Below are positions 45,125-53,587 of a stretch of DNA of 64,000 nucleotides, piece by piece; position 1 is the stretch's first letter, and each line of letters opens with the position of its first letter. The notes under the pieces were generated by a model that saw only the letters and a program-made list of their open reading frames with translations, was not told the origin of the DNA and ran no database searches. Origin of the DNA: an uncultured Caulobacterales bacterium. Lineage in GTDB: Bacteria > Pseudomonadota > Alphaproteobacteria > Caulobacterales > Caulobacteraceae. The stretch is taken from contig CAIMFV010000047.1 in the NCBI GenBank assembly GCA_903840435.1, positions 1 to 64,000 on the forward strand, read 5' to 3'. The position numbers were made by a program, and so were the translations under genes.

Positions 45125-45727
45125 CTATTGCCCCCAGATGCTGGCTAAGATCCGGTCGCGGCCGCATCCGACGCGGTAAAGCCCATAGCGCGCCGGGTTC
45201 CTTTCGGCGAAGTGCTGATGATAGCCTTCCGCTGGCCAGAAGGTCACGGCGGCGCGAATTGGCGTGACAATGTGCCCCTTCAGCTTGCCGGTATTGATCG
45301 CCGCCAAGGAGGCCATGGCGTCGCGCTTTTGCTCCGGCGAGGCGACAAAAATCGCCGAATGATAGGAAGGGCCGCGGTCGCAGGCCTGGCCGCCATCGTC
45401 GGTTGGGTCGATCAGCCGCCAATAATGATCCACCAATTGCCGATAGCTGATTTGGCTCGGATCATAGGTGACTTCGACCGCTTCGACATGGCCGGTGGTT
45501 TCGGTGGTCACATCGGCATAGCTGGGATTGGCCACGTGGCCACCAGTAAAGCCGGAAACGGCCTTCACCACGCCCGGAAGGGTTTCGAGCCCATGCTCCA
45601 TGGTCCAAAAGCATCCGCCCGCGAAGATGGCGGTCTCGAGCTTTCGTTGGCCAAGGGGCGCAGCGGCGAGGGAAAGGCAAGCGGCGGCAAGCGCGGCGGC
45701 GATCAGGAGGGGGCGTTTCTGGGTCAT
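45125..45727 (-). CDS. msrA: Exported peptide methionine sulfoxide reductase MsrA
   Basis: 200 residues with an N-terminal signal peptide (hydrophobic ~7-22, cut near AAA). The active-site motif GGCFWTMEH gives Cys39 as the catalytic cysteine; GVVKAVSGFTGGHVANPSYADV and YHQHF are conserved in MsrA. It reduces methionine-S-sulfoxide in proteins, here probably in the periplasm, where it would need a membrane electron donor. The motif is usually GCFWGVE or GCFWCME; TMEH is a small variation. It stands alone. Confidence 0.9.
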   Translation of the reverse strand: MTQKRPLLIAAALAAACLSLAAAPLGQRKLETAIFAGGCFWTMEHGLETLPGVVKAVSGFTGGHVANPSYADVTTETTGHVEAVEVTYDPSQISYRQLVDHYWRLIDPTDDGGQACDRGPSYHSAIFVASPEQKRDAMASLAAINTGKLKGHIVTPIRAAVTFWPAEGYHQHFAERNPARYGLYRVGCGRDRILASIWGQ

Positions 45728-45800
45728 GCTTCAGTTACGCATGGACGCGCCCTTGGGTGACAGTTTCTGTGTTCACGCTTTCGTGAACCTGGATCGAGGC

Positions 45801-45834
45801 AAAGAAAAGGCCCGGTTCCGAGGAGCCGGGCCTT
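45801..45834 (-). terminator. Rho-independent terminator of the OmpA-like gene
   Basis: A 9 bp stem AAGGCCCGG (45807-45815) with CCGGGCCTT (45826-45834) and a 10-base loop. On the minus strand it is followed by TTTCTTTG, a U-rich tail. It sits 42 bp after the stop of the OmpA-like gene, as expected for a strongly expressed monocistronic gene. Confidence 0.8.
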
Positions 45835-45876
45835 CGCTCTAGGTTTTAGCGACGGGCGCGATGTGCGCCCAGCGCC

Positions 45877-47082
45877 CTATTTGAACGAGATGTCGATCGT
45901 CGAACGACGGTTCAAAGGTTCCTTCACCCCATCCGGCGTCGGGACGGCGAGATCGGTCTTGCCCTTCCAGTCGACGGCCAAGGTTTCTTTGACAACGCCG
46001 AGGCCGACGAGCGCGTCTGCCACGACCTTCGCACGGCGCTCAGACAGGCGCAGATTGTACTTCACCGAGCCCGAGGTGTCCGTGTGGCCCACCACGATGA
46101 TGTGGGTGGCGTGACCGGCGAGGGCGTAGTTAGCCGCTGCCTGAACCACCGCCTGGGCGTCCGAGGTCAGCACCGACTGATCAAACGGGAAGTACACCAC
46201 AAACTGCTTGGCTTCAGCCACGGGGGGCGGAGGCGGGGGCGGAGGGGGTGGTGGCGGCGGAGGAGGCGGCGGGGGCGGTGGCGGCGGTGGTGGTGGCGGC
46301 GGCGGCGGGGGAGGCGGCGGAGCCGCGAAGGAATAGCGTACGCCGATGGTCACCGAATTGTCCGCCACTTCGCCATGGAAGGTGCCGGGTTGCAGAGCGC
46401 CTGTTCCCAAAGTGTCCCAACGGACGTTAGCGCCATTGAGGTAGCGGTAGGTCAAATCGACGTTCAATCGCTCAGTTGCGCGCCACGACAGGCCTGCAAT
46501 GACTTGCCAAGCAAAGGCCGACTTGTCGCTCGAGCCGTTCAGGTTTTGCACGCCTGCGCCGGCTGGCGTCGTAGCGAACTGGCCGTTCACGCTTTCTTTG
46601 ACCGTATTCACACCAAGACCCGCGCCAAGGAAGGGCGAGATCGGGCGGTCGGGAAGGAAATCATAGAGGGCGTTCAACATGACCGTTTGGTCGTCAAAGC
46701 CGCCGTTTGGCTTTCCGCAAGGTGTCGACGCCGACCGGATCACACCGACGGTGCAGAGACCAGCCGGTTCACCCGCGCGGTTCGCGCTTTGCAAGACGCC
46801 AGAAAGCTTGGAGGGACGATAACCGCCTTCCAGTTCCACGCGGACGTGGTTGCTGACCTGGTATCCGATGCGGGCGAAACCAGCCCAATCGGATTGGGTG
46901 CTCCAATTGAAGGAGTAGGGTCCGCCATCGGGTGCGGTGCCATCGGATGAACCCCGAATGGTGGAGGTTTGGTGCGCTCCGACGTCAAGCGCGCCGTACC
47001 ACCCGGTTTCAGGGGCGGCCTGAGCCGCCGCTGCGAAGAGCGCCGCGGTTGCTGCGACCCCCGCGAAAAGCAATGTCTTCAT
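45877..47082 (-). CDS. OmpA family outer membrane protein with 33-proline linker
   Basis: 401 residues. A signal peptide (cut near AQAA, residue ~22) is followed by an eight-stranded barrel domain (~25-250), an uninterrupted run of 33 prolines (Pro255-287) and a C-terminal OmpA domain (~290-401) with VVGHTDTSGS and LSERRAKVVADAL for peptidoglycan binding. It should span the outer membrane and tether it to the wall; the proline tract would bridge the gap as a rigid rod. All four proline codons are mixed within the tract, so it is not a simple trinucleotide slip. Translation will depend on EF-P. A terminator follows. Confidence 0.92.
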   Translation of the reverse strand: MKTLLFAGVAATAALFAAAAQAAPETGWYGALDVGAHQTSTIRGSSDGTAPDGGPYSFNWSTQSDWAGFARIGYQVSNHVRVELEGGYRPSKLSGVLQSANRAGEPAGLCTVGVIRSASTPCGKPNGGFDDQTVMLNALYDFLPDRPISPFLGAGLGVNTVKESVNGQFATTPAGAGVQNLNGSSDKSAFAWQVIAGLSWRATERLNVDLTYRYLNGANVRWDTLGTGALQPGTFHGEVADNSVTIGVRYSFAAPPPPPPPPPPPPPPPPPPPPPPPPPPPPPPPPPVAEAKQFVVYFPFDQSVLTSDAQAVVQAAANYALAGHATHIIVVGHTDTSGSVKYNLRLSERRAKVVADALVGLGVVKETLAVDWKGKTDLAVPTPDGVKEPLNRRSTIDISFK

Positions 47083-47306
47083 ACTAAGAGCCCTCTTTTG
47101 CCCTTCCGGCTAAGCCAAATGCTCAGCATCCAGAGTTATATAACAAGCGAACCCCCCAAGTGGCGTGTCACATTCGCCACACACTCAGGTTTTCGCTCAC
47201 GACGCCGCGATACATAGTCTCGCGAAGCGGCGATGCTAGAAGATCGTATGGCACAGCTTTCTCAATACGAGAAGCCGTGACAGGCCGTCTCATTGACGAA
47301 ATTCGT

Positions 47307-48056
47307 TTAGAGTTCGTCAACTTCACCTGGCCTTTTCGCGCGTCTAATCAACCAAATGACGCCACGGAGATCGCTAACTGCAACGGCTAGTCTTCCGAGG
47401 TTGGTGTATTTCGACGCTCCCGTCAGTCTCGGCCGGTGGTTGACTGTGGCAAAGGCGACATCAAAGCCTTCTCGGATAACCAAGGCTGGCAGGTATCGGT
47501 GCATATGATCGAAATAGGGTAGGCGCAAATAGACGTCGCGCCGAAGGGCTTTCAGGCCACAGCCTGTGTCGTCCGCCTGGTCGTGCAAGAGCTGCTTGCG
47601 AATCGCATTCGCCCATTTTGAGGCGAGCCGCTTGGCCAGACGATCTTGGCGCTTGAGCCGCCGACCCCCGACGAGCCCCAAAGTGACAGGGCCGCTTTCC
47701 AAGGCCTGGACGAGGCCCGGTGCGTCCTTTGGGTCGTTCTGTCCGTCGCCGTCGAGTGTGACAATAATGTTGGCGCGCGCCGCAAGCACGCCCGTGCGAA
47801 CAGCGCGGCTTTGCCCCGCATTTTGAGCATGTTTCAGAACTCGCAGCGCCGGAATATCCGCTTTGAGGGCGCGTAGCACCTCGACCGTCCCATCCCGGCT
47901 CGCATCATCAACAAAAATGATCTCGCAGGCCACGCCTTTGAAGGCATCAGCGATTTCCCGGGCAAGATCCCCACAGGCCCCTTGCTCATTATAGACTGGC
48001 ACGACAATCGAGACGCGAAGCGGCGAGGACGGGTTGAGGGCAATGGGATCTGACAT
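47307..48056 (-). CDS. Family 2 glycosyltransferase (polyprenyl-phosphate mannosyltransferase-like)
   Basis: 249 residues from the ATG at 48056. The GT-A core is clear: SIVVPVYNEQGA, IIFVDDASRDGT, NAGQSRAVRTGV and the metal-binding TLDGDGQNDPKD. KYTNLGRLAVAVSDLRGVIWLIRR near the C-terminus resembles DPM1/ArnC-type enzymes that make polyprenyl-phosphate sugars, without their extra C-terminal membrane helices. It is divergent, 123 bp away, from a family 39 glycosyltransferase that uses such lipid-linked sugars, suggesting a donor-making and donor-using pair. The frame continues upstream to 48227 but would overlap the divergent gene. Confidence 0.87.
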   Translation of the reverse strand: MSDPIALNPSSPLRVSIVVPVYNEQGACGDLAREIADAFKGVACEIIFVDDASRDGTVEVLRALKADIPALRVLKHAQNAGQSRAVRTGVLAARANIIVTLDGDGQNDPKDAPGLVQALESGPVTLGLVGGRRLKRQDRLAKRLASKWANAIRKQLLHDQADDTGCGLKALRRDVYLRLPYFDHMHRYLPALVIREGFDVAFATVNHRPRLTGASKYTNLGRLAVAVSDLRGVIWLIRRAKRPGEVDEL

Positions 48057-48179
48057 GAGCGCTTTTTTCCCGCCGGGGCGCGAACTCGCCCGTGTCCCTG
48101 ACACGTCCGGGACGGCGGCTTCTATCTTACACCTTCGCCGCTGTCCAAGGCGAGATTGCTGATTTAAGGTCGCGTTCAC

Positions 48180-49928
48180 ATGACACGCACTGCCGCCCCC
48201 CCTGCCGCCGAAGCCGTTTCGCCGCAAGCGCGCCCCGATGCGCCCCTCGACTGGCTATCGAAGATCAGCCGAGGCTGGCGCGGTCCGCTGATCGCTGCCC
48301 TGTTTACGGTGGTCGCTGCCCTGCCGGGACTTCTGGCTCTGCCGCCGCTTGATCGGGATGAATCGCGCTTTGCCCAAGCCACCGCTCAGATGTTAGAGAC
48401 GGGGGACTTCGTCAATATTCGTTATCAAGATGCACCACGGGACAAGAAACCTGTGGGAATCCATTGGCTTCAGGCTGTGAGCGTGGCGTCGGTCTCCCGC
48501 GTCGAAGCCCGCGCCATTTGGGCTTATCGCCTGCCGTCCTTGCTCGGCGCCTCAATTGCCGCGGCGGCGCTAACCTGGTTCGCTGGCGCGGCCCTGGGGC
48601 AAAGGACGGGAGTGATCGCGGGCGCGCTCTTTGGATCGGGCGTCTTACTGACCACCGAAGCCTTTATCGCCAAGACCGATGCTGTTCTGTGCGGTGCAAC
48701 GACGCTGGCCATGGCCGCCCTGGGTCGTATTTATCTGGCCTCTCGTCGGGGGGAGCCCATCCGCAAGGCTTGGGTCACTTTTTTTTGGCTGGGTTTGGCG
48801 GTCTCCATCCTGGTCAAGGGCCCGATCGGACCGATGGTGGCGGGGCTGGCGCTCTTGGCGCTGTGGGCCTTGGACCGGACCTTGGCCTGGACGGCCCGCT
48901 TGAATTGGCTCTTCGGCCTTGGCCTTGTCGTCCTGGTGGTCGGACCCTGGGCTATGGCCATCACCGTGGCCACGGATGGCCGTTTTTGGGGGGCCGCCGT
49001 GGGTGGTGATCTGGCCCCTAAGCTGCACGGTGGACACGAGAGCCACGGCGCATTGCCGGGCTTCCACACCTTGCTGGCGCCGATCCTGCTCTTTCCCGCC
49101 ACCGCCCTCTTGCCCGCGGCGGTGGCGATCCTGTGGCGGAAGCGACGCGATCCACTCCTTAGGTTTGCCTTGGCCTGGGCCTTACCGGCATGGTTGGTGT
49201 TTGAGGCCACGCCGACCAAGTTGATCCACTATCCCTTGCCGACCTACGGTGCTCTGGCGCTTGCCATGGCGGCAAGTCTGCACGACGGTTTTGGGCGAGC
49301 CACTGCGTGGATCGGGGCCGCCTCGTCCTTAGGCGTCGGCGCCCTCATCGCAGCCTTGCCCTTGGTCGCCAATGGACGGTTTGGCAGTGCAGGCCTTACC
49401 CCGCTCGCGGGTGTGGCGGCGGCCTTGGCGCTCGCCGCCGGGGTTGCCGGTGCGGTGGCCGTGCTTTCGCATCGCAAGCAGCCGCGTCGGTTTGAGATCG
49501 CCTTGACGCTCGCCTTGGGGCTTGGCGCTCTCGCCCACGGCGCCATGGCTGGGGGGCTGGCCCCGCAACTCCGACCCATCTGGGTGTCGCAAGAGGCAGC
49601 GCGGCTCATCGCCTCCCACCACCTCGACCCCCGCGATGGCGTCACCGAGGGCCCCATTGTCGTGGCGGGCTATGCTGAGCCCAGTCTCGTCTTCCAACTT
49701 GGCACTGCAACAGAGCTCGGCGACGCCGCCGACGCCGTGGAGGGCTTATCGGAAGGTCAGCCCGCTTTGATTGAAGGTCGAGAGGCTGTCGCCTTCCAAC
49801 GCCTGTTACGTTCCGAAGGGGTCGCAGCTGTAAGGGTTGGCGCGGTTTCGGGCCTAAACACCTCGACAGGAAAACAAGTGACCTTGGAATTGTGGCGGGC
49901 CGCACCTGGGACCGGAGAGACGCCATGA
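48180..49928 (+). CDS. ArnT-like glycosyltransferase family 39 membrane protein
   Basis: 582 residues with about 11 hydrophobic helices and the PMT_2 start motif PPLDRDESRFAQATAQMLETGDFVNIRYQDAPRDKKPVGIHWLQ; the DRDE acidic pair is the presumed catalytic site. Family members transfer sugars from undecaprenyl phosphate to lipid A (ArnT) or other acceptors on the periplasmic face. The C-terminal ~100 residues form a small soluble domain. The start at 48180 is ATG. The stop overlaps the next gene, an HMG-CoA lyase, in ATGA form, an odd functional pairing. The acceptor and sugar are unknown. Confidence 0.87.
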   Translation: MTRTAAPPAAEAVSPQARPDAPLDWLSKISRGWRGPLIAALFTVVAALPGLLALPPLDRDESRFAQATAQMLETGDFVNIRYQDAPRDKKPVGIHWLQAVSVASVSRVEARAIWAYRLPSLLGASIAAAALTWFAGAALGQRTGVIAGALFGSGVLLTTEAFIAKTDAVLCGATTLAMAALGRIYLASRRGEPIRKAWVTFFWLGLAVSILVKGPIGPMVAGLALLALWALDRTLAWTARLNWLFGLGLVVLVVGPWAMAITVATDGRFWGAAVGGDLAPKLHGGHESHGALPGFHTLLAPILLFPATALLPAAVAILWRKRRDPLLRFALAWALPAWLVFEATPTKLIHYPLPTYGALALAMAASLHDGFGRATAWIGAASSLGVGALIAALPLVANGRFGSAGLTPLAGVAAALALAAGVAGAVAVLSHRKQPRRFEIALTLALGLGALAHGAMAGGLAPQLRPIWVSQEAARLIASHHLDPRDGVTEGPIVVAGYAEPSLVFQLGTATELGDAADAVEGLSEGQPALIEGREAVAFQRLLRSEGVAAVRVGAVSGLNTSTGKQVTLELWRAAPGTGETP

Positions 49929-50833
49929 GCCGCCGGATCGAGATTGTCGAAGTCGGACCTCGCGATGGCCTGCAAAATGAGGCTGTGGTCCTGACCCCGG
50001 AGGATCGGGTTCAGTTCATCGGAAAATTGGAAGCCGCAGGCGTGCGACGGATCGAAGCCGTCTCGTTTGTCAATCCAAAGCGGGTGCCGCAGATGGCAGG
50101 CGCCGAGGCGATCATGCAGACCCTGCCTTCGGCGAAATCCGGGGGACGCCGAATTGGCTTGGTGCTCAATGAACGCGGGTTTGAGCGCTGCGTCGAAGCG
50201 CGCTGTGATGAAGCCAATGTGGTGGTCTGCGCCACCGACGCCTTTGGTGTGCGCAATCAAGCTGCGACGGTTCGCGACCAGATCGAGGCCTTGGCGCGCA
50301 TTGTCGATCGCGCCGAAGGGGTCGGCATGCCGGTGACGGCGACGATCTCGGTCGCCTTTGGCTGTCCCTTTGCTGGCGAGGTGACGGAAGCTCAGCTGCT
50401 AGCCATCCTTCGCGACATCGTTTCCCTAAAGCTCGATGAGGTGGCTCTGGCGGACACCATAGGTGCAGCCGACCCATGGACCGTTCGGCGGCGGGTTGAA
50501 TTGGCCAAAGCGCTCACGCCTCACTTGCCGCTTCGCCTGCATTTTCATGACACCCGTCGCACGGGTCTCGCCAATGCCTTCGCCGGTGTCGAGGCCGGGG
50601 TCGACATTCTTGATGCGAGTTGTGGCGGCATTGGCGGATGTCCTTTTGCGCCAAAGGCCACGGGCAATATCGCCACGGAAGACCTTGTCCACATGTTGCA
50701 TCGTGCCGGATTTGAAACCGGCTTCGACCTCGACCGCCTGATCGACGCCGCCAATTGGATTGGGGAAAAGCTCGGAAGGCCTGCACCGTCGGCCCTAACC
50801 CGCGCCGGGATTTTTCCGCCGCACCCGACCTAA
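49925..50833 (+). CDS. Hydroxymethylglutaryl-CoA lyase
   Basis: 302 residues. The HMG-CoA lyase start EIVEVGPRDGLQNE (catalytic Arg13, metal-binding Asp14) is followed by LHFHDTR with metal-binding histidines and the C-terminal signature GIGGCPFAPKATGNIATEDLVHML carrying the active-site cysteine. It splits HMG-CoA to acetoacetate and acetyl-CoA in leucine degradation. It starts inside the stop of the glycosyltransferase gene (ATGA) and is followed 127 bp later by two acyl-CoA dehydrogenases, a more natural partner group for acyl-CoA breakdown. Confidence 0.93.
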   Translation: MSRRIEIVEVGPRDGLQNEAVVLTPEDRVQFIGKLEAAGVRRIEAVSFVNPKRVPQMAGAEAIMQTLPSAKSGGRRIGLVLNERGFERCVEARCDEANVVVCATDAFGVRNQAATVRDQIEALARIVDRAEGVGMPVTATISVAFGCPFAGEVTEAQLLAILRDIVSLKLDEVALADTIGAADPWTVRRRVELAKALTPHLPLRLHFHDTRRTGLANAFAGVEAGVDILDASCGGIGGCPFAPKATGNIATEDLVHMLHRAGFETGFDLDRLIDAANWIGEKLGRPAPSALTRAGIFPPHPT

Positions 50834-50960
50834 CAGAGGGGCGCCAGTCTGCGCACAATTGCCCCTCCACAAATGCGGCGCAGAGGTTAAACTAAACGCC
50901 GATAATCGATAACAAAGCCAAAGCGTCCTTACAGGCGCGAGAACCAGGGAGAGCGGCGAC

Positions 50961-52160
50961 ATGGCTGATTTCGGTGGCGATATAGACACCTTCCGGACCG
51001 AGACGCGCGCGTGGCTTGAGGCCAATTGTCCAGCCTCCATGCGTACGCCGATGACGGCTGACGAGACCCCCTGGGGAGGGCGTCGCTTCCAGTGGAAAAA
51101 TCCTGACGCCAAGCTTTGGTTGGAGCGTATGGCCGAACGAGGCTGGACTGCGCCAACCTGGCCCCAGGCCTATGGCGGGGGCGGACTGAGCGCCCAACAA
51201 GCGCGGGTGTTGGAGCAGGAGCTGAACCGGATCAAGGCCAGACCCGCCTTGTTTTCGTTTGGCGTCTGGATGCTGGGACCTGTCCTGTTGGAATATGCCA
51301 CGGAGGAGCAGAAGCGCGAGCATTTGCCCAAAATCGTCCGGGGCGAAATTCGATGGTGCCAGGGCTATTCGGAACCGGGCGCCGGGTCAGACCTCGCCGC
51401 GCTGCAGACACGATGCGAGGATCAGGGCGATCACTATGTGATCAATGGGCAAAAGGTTTGGACCTCCTATGCCGATCAAGCCGACTGGATCTTCTGTCTT
51501 GTCCGCACTGATACGACCCGTAAGCACGAAGGGATATCCTTCATCCTGTTCGATATGACCACGGCGGGCGTGGAAGCCCGGCCGATCAAATTGATCTCCG
51601 GTGAGAGCCCCTTCTGCGAAACCTTCTTTACCAATGTGAAGGTGCCAAAGTCCCAATTGGTCGGCAAGCTGAACGGCGGGTGGGAGATCGCCAAGCGCCT
51701 GTTGCAGTTCGAACGGCAAAATATCTCGGCGGGCGGATTTGGCGGCGCAGCCGGCCTTGAGGTCGAAGAGGCAGCGCTGGCGCATGTCGGCGCCATGGAA
51801 GGAAAGATCGCCGATCCGGATTTGCGCGCCCGCATCGCCGCCCACAAGATGGACGCCAAGGCCTTTGCGCTGACCGTGCGCCGTGTCGAGGCGGAGGCCA
51901 AGGCGGGTAAGGGGCTCGGTCCCGCCGCTTCGATTGTCAAATATGCCGCCGCCACACTCAATCAGGACAAGCAGGAATTAATGCTCGAAGCCATGGGCCT
52001 CGACGGGCTCGGCTGGGCAGGAGACGGGTTTGATCCGCGCGCCATTCGCGAAACGCGCGCTTGGCTCAGATCAAAGGGAAATTCGATCGAAGGCGGCACT
52101 TCGGAAATCAACCTCAATGTGGTGGCCAAGCGCGTGCTCGGCCTCCTCGACCACCAATAG
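50961..52160 (+). CDS. Acyl-CoA dehydrogenase (catalytic subunit of a probable pair)
   Basis: 399 residues. FAD-dependent acyl-CoA dehydrogenase motifs are visible: YGGGGLSAQQARVLEQEL, GYSEPGAGSDLA, INGQKVWTSYA, RQNISAGGFGG and the C-terminal EGGTSEINLNVVAKRVLGL with a Glu in the usual catalytic position. GGGAGAGCGGC lies just before the ATG. It is 13 bp upstream of a second dehydrogenase lacking that Glu, so the two probably form a heteromeric enzyme as described for steroid and some fatty-acid dehydrogenases. The substrate is unknown. Confidence 0.9.
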   Translation: MADFGGDIDTFRTETRAWLEANCPASMRTPMTADETPWGGRRFQWKNPDAKLWLERMAERGWTAPTWPQAYGGGGLSAQQARVLEQELNRIKARPALFSFGVWMLGPVLLEYATEEQKREHLPKIVRGEIRWCQGYSEPGAGSDLAALQTRCEDQGDHYVINGQKVWTSYADQADWIFCLVRTDTTRKHEGISFILFDMTTAGVEARPIKLISGESPFCETFFTNVKVPKSQLVGKLNGGWEIAKRLLQFERQNISAGGFGGAAGLEVEEAALAHVGAMEGKIADPDLRARIAAHKMDAKAFALTVRRVEAEAKAGKGLGPAASIVKYAAATLNQDKQELMLEAMGLDGLGWAGDGFDPRAIRETRAWLRSKGNSIEGGTSEINLNVVAKRVLGLLDHQ

Positions 52161-52173
52161 GAGCGCGAAGCAC

Positions 52174-53313
52174 ATGGCGGTCTTGACCGAGGAACAAAAC
52201 CTGCTCCGAGATGCGGCGAAAAGCTTTGCAACGGAGCGCGCACCCACCACAGCCCTGCGCGCGCTTCGCGATGGCGAGGGCTGGAAAACCGGCTATTCGC
52301 CTCTGCTCTATAAAGACATGGTGGAGATGGGCTGGGCAGGGGTGATTATCCCGGAGGCCTATGGCGGATCGGAGTTTGGCCTTTTTGGGCTCGGTCTGGT
52401 GCTTGAAGAGCTCGGTCGCACCCTCGCGGCCTCTCCGCTGCACTCAACGGCCTTGGCAGCGGCGTCAGCCTTGATCTTGGCGGGGGACGAGGGCCAAAAA
52501 TCCAAGTGGTTGCCGAAAATCGCGTCGGGCGAGATCACCGCGACCTTGGCGGTCGACGAGGCCGCTCACCACGACCCGGCCCAAGTGGCCTTAAAAGCCA
52601 CTGCGCAAGGCGACGGCTTTGTCCTGCATGGCAAGAAGCGCTTCATTCCGGACGCCGCCAGCGCAGATTTGATTGTGGTGCTTGTCCGCACAGCTGGCAG
52701 GGTCGGAGACGAGACGGGATTGACTTTGGTCTTGGTGGAAAAAGGCGCGGCTGGACTAAAGCCTACCCCGCTGCATGCCATTGATACGCGAGGCTTTGCC
52801 GATCTCGAGTTTGACGGGGTGACGGTTAACGGCGACGCGGTTTTGGGCGTTCCCGGCGAGGCCTTTGCGGTCCTGATGCAGGTTCTCGACCGGGCCCGGG
52901 TCGGCTTGGCGGCAGAAATGCTGGGTGCGGCCTCTCAGGCTTTCGACATCACCTTGGACTATTTGAAGACCCGCACCCAGTTTGGCCAGCTGATCGGCTC
53001 TTTTCAGGCCTTGCAACACCGCGCTGCCAAGATGTTCACGGCCCTGGAGCTAACCCGCAGCTGTGTCGAGGCCGCCCTGACCGCCCTTGATCAGGGTGCG
53101 GCTGACGCAAGCCAATTGGCGACCCTGGCCAAGGCCAAGGCCAATGAGACGGCCCATCTCATCTCGAGCGAAATGGTGCAGATGCACGGGGGCATTGGCA
53201 TGACCGACGCGCACGACGCTGGGCTCTATATGAAGCGCGCCCGGGTCACCGAAGCGCTCTATGGCGGCACCCGTTATTTGCGAGATCGTTACGCGCGGCT
53301 GGGAGGGTATTGA
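52174..53313 (+). CDS. Acyl-CoA dehydrogenase family protein (second subunit)
   Basis: 379 residues from the ATG at 52174, which has AGGAG upstream; the frame runs back into the previous gene. It keeps the overall fold (IIPEAYGGSEFGLFGLGLVLEELGRTLAASPL, TRTQFGQLIGSFQALQH, EMVQMHGGIGMTDAHDAGLYMKRA), but the C-terminal catalytic region reads ALYGGTRYLRDRYARL with no Glu where EGTxEIQ is expected. This pattern suits the non-catalytic partner in alpha2beta2 acyl-CoA dehydrogenases. It is translated right after the catalytic subunit gene. Confidence 0.88.
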   Translation: MAVLTEEQNLLRDAAKSFATERAPTTALRALRDGEGWKTGYSPLLYKDMVEMGWAGVIIPEAYGGSEFGLFGLGLVLEELGRTLAASPLHSTALAAASALILAGDEGQKSKWLPKIASGEITATLAVDEAAHHDPAQVALKATAQGDGFVLHGKKRFIPDAASADLIVVLVRTAGRVGDETGLTLVLVEKGAAGLKPTPLHAIDTRGFADLEFDGVTVNGDAVLGVPGEAFAVLMQVLDRARVGLAAEMLGAASQAFDITLDYLKTRTQFGQLIGSFQALQHRAAKMFTALELTRSCVEAALTALDQGAADASQLATLAKAKANETAHLISSEMVQMHGGIGMTDAHDAGLYMKRARVTEALYGGTRYLRDRYARLGGY

Positions 53314-53316
53314 GCC

Positions 53317-53520
53317 TCAGTCGCCGCCCTTGATCCCCGTTAGGGCGAGGAGGTGGGCGCAAAGCACCAGGGCGGCGGTGGCGGATAGCACCATCAGGAA
53401 CCGCCAGGGGATCAGTCTTGGACCCCTGGCCGGGTTGGGCGGTTGAGCGCCTCGCCAGCCAAAGACTGTCGCGAGGCCGAGCGCTGCCGCTAATCCGATC
53501 AGGGTGACGCTCAAATCCAT
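53317..53520 (-). CDS. Small two-helix membrane protein, unknown function
   Basis: 67 residues from the ATG at 53520 (a TTG six codons earlier is also open). Two hydrophobic helices (~2-20 and ~41-62) flank a short loop with GPRLIPWRFLM. The stop lies 3 bp from the stop of the convergent dehydrogenase gene, leaving no spare sequence, and the protein-like hydrophobic pattern supports a real gene. I do not recognise the family. It is divergent from the hypothetical gene at 53588. Confidence 0.6.
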   Translation of the reverse strand: MDLSVTLIGLAAALGLATVFGWRGAQPPNPARGPRLIPWRFLMVLSATAALVLCAHLLALTGIKGGD

Positions 53521-53587
53521 CCGCGGTGCGCGCTCCAAAGCTTGGGTTTCGGTTCAATCTCATCTCGAGACCGGCTAGACTAGACCC

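Noticed and set aside
46084-46950. 288-residue open frame opposite the OmpA-like gene, Arg/Gly-rich
   Set aside because: It exists because the proline tract is stop-free on the other strand; composition is low-complexity and the OmpA frame has clear domains.
47160-47240. Terminator after the GT2 gene from GTGGCG/CGCCAC and CGCCGC/GCGGCG repeats
   Set aside because: The repeats have long loops or mismatches and no U-tract, and the stretch must also hold the OmpA-like promoter.
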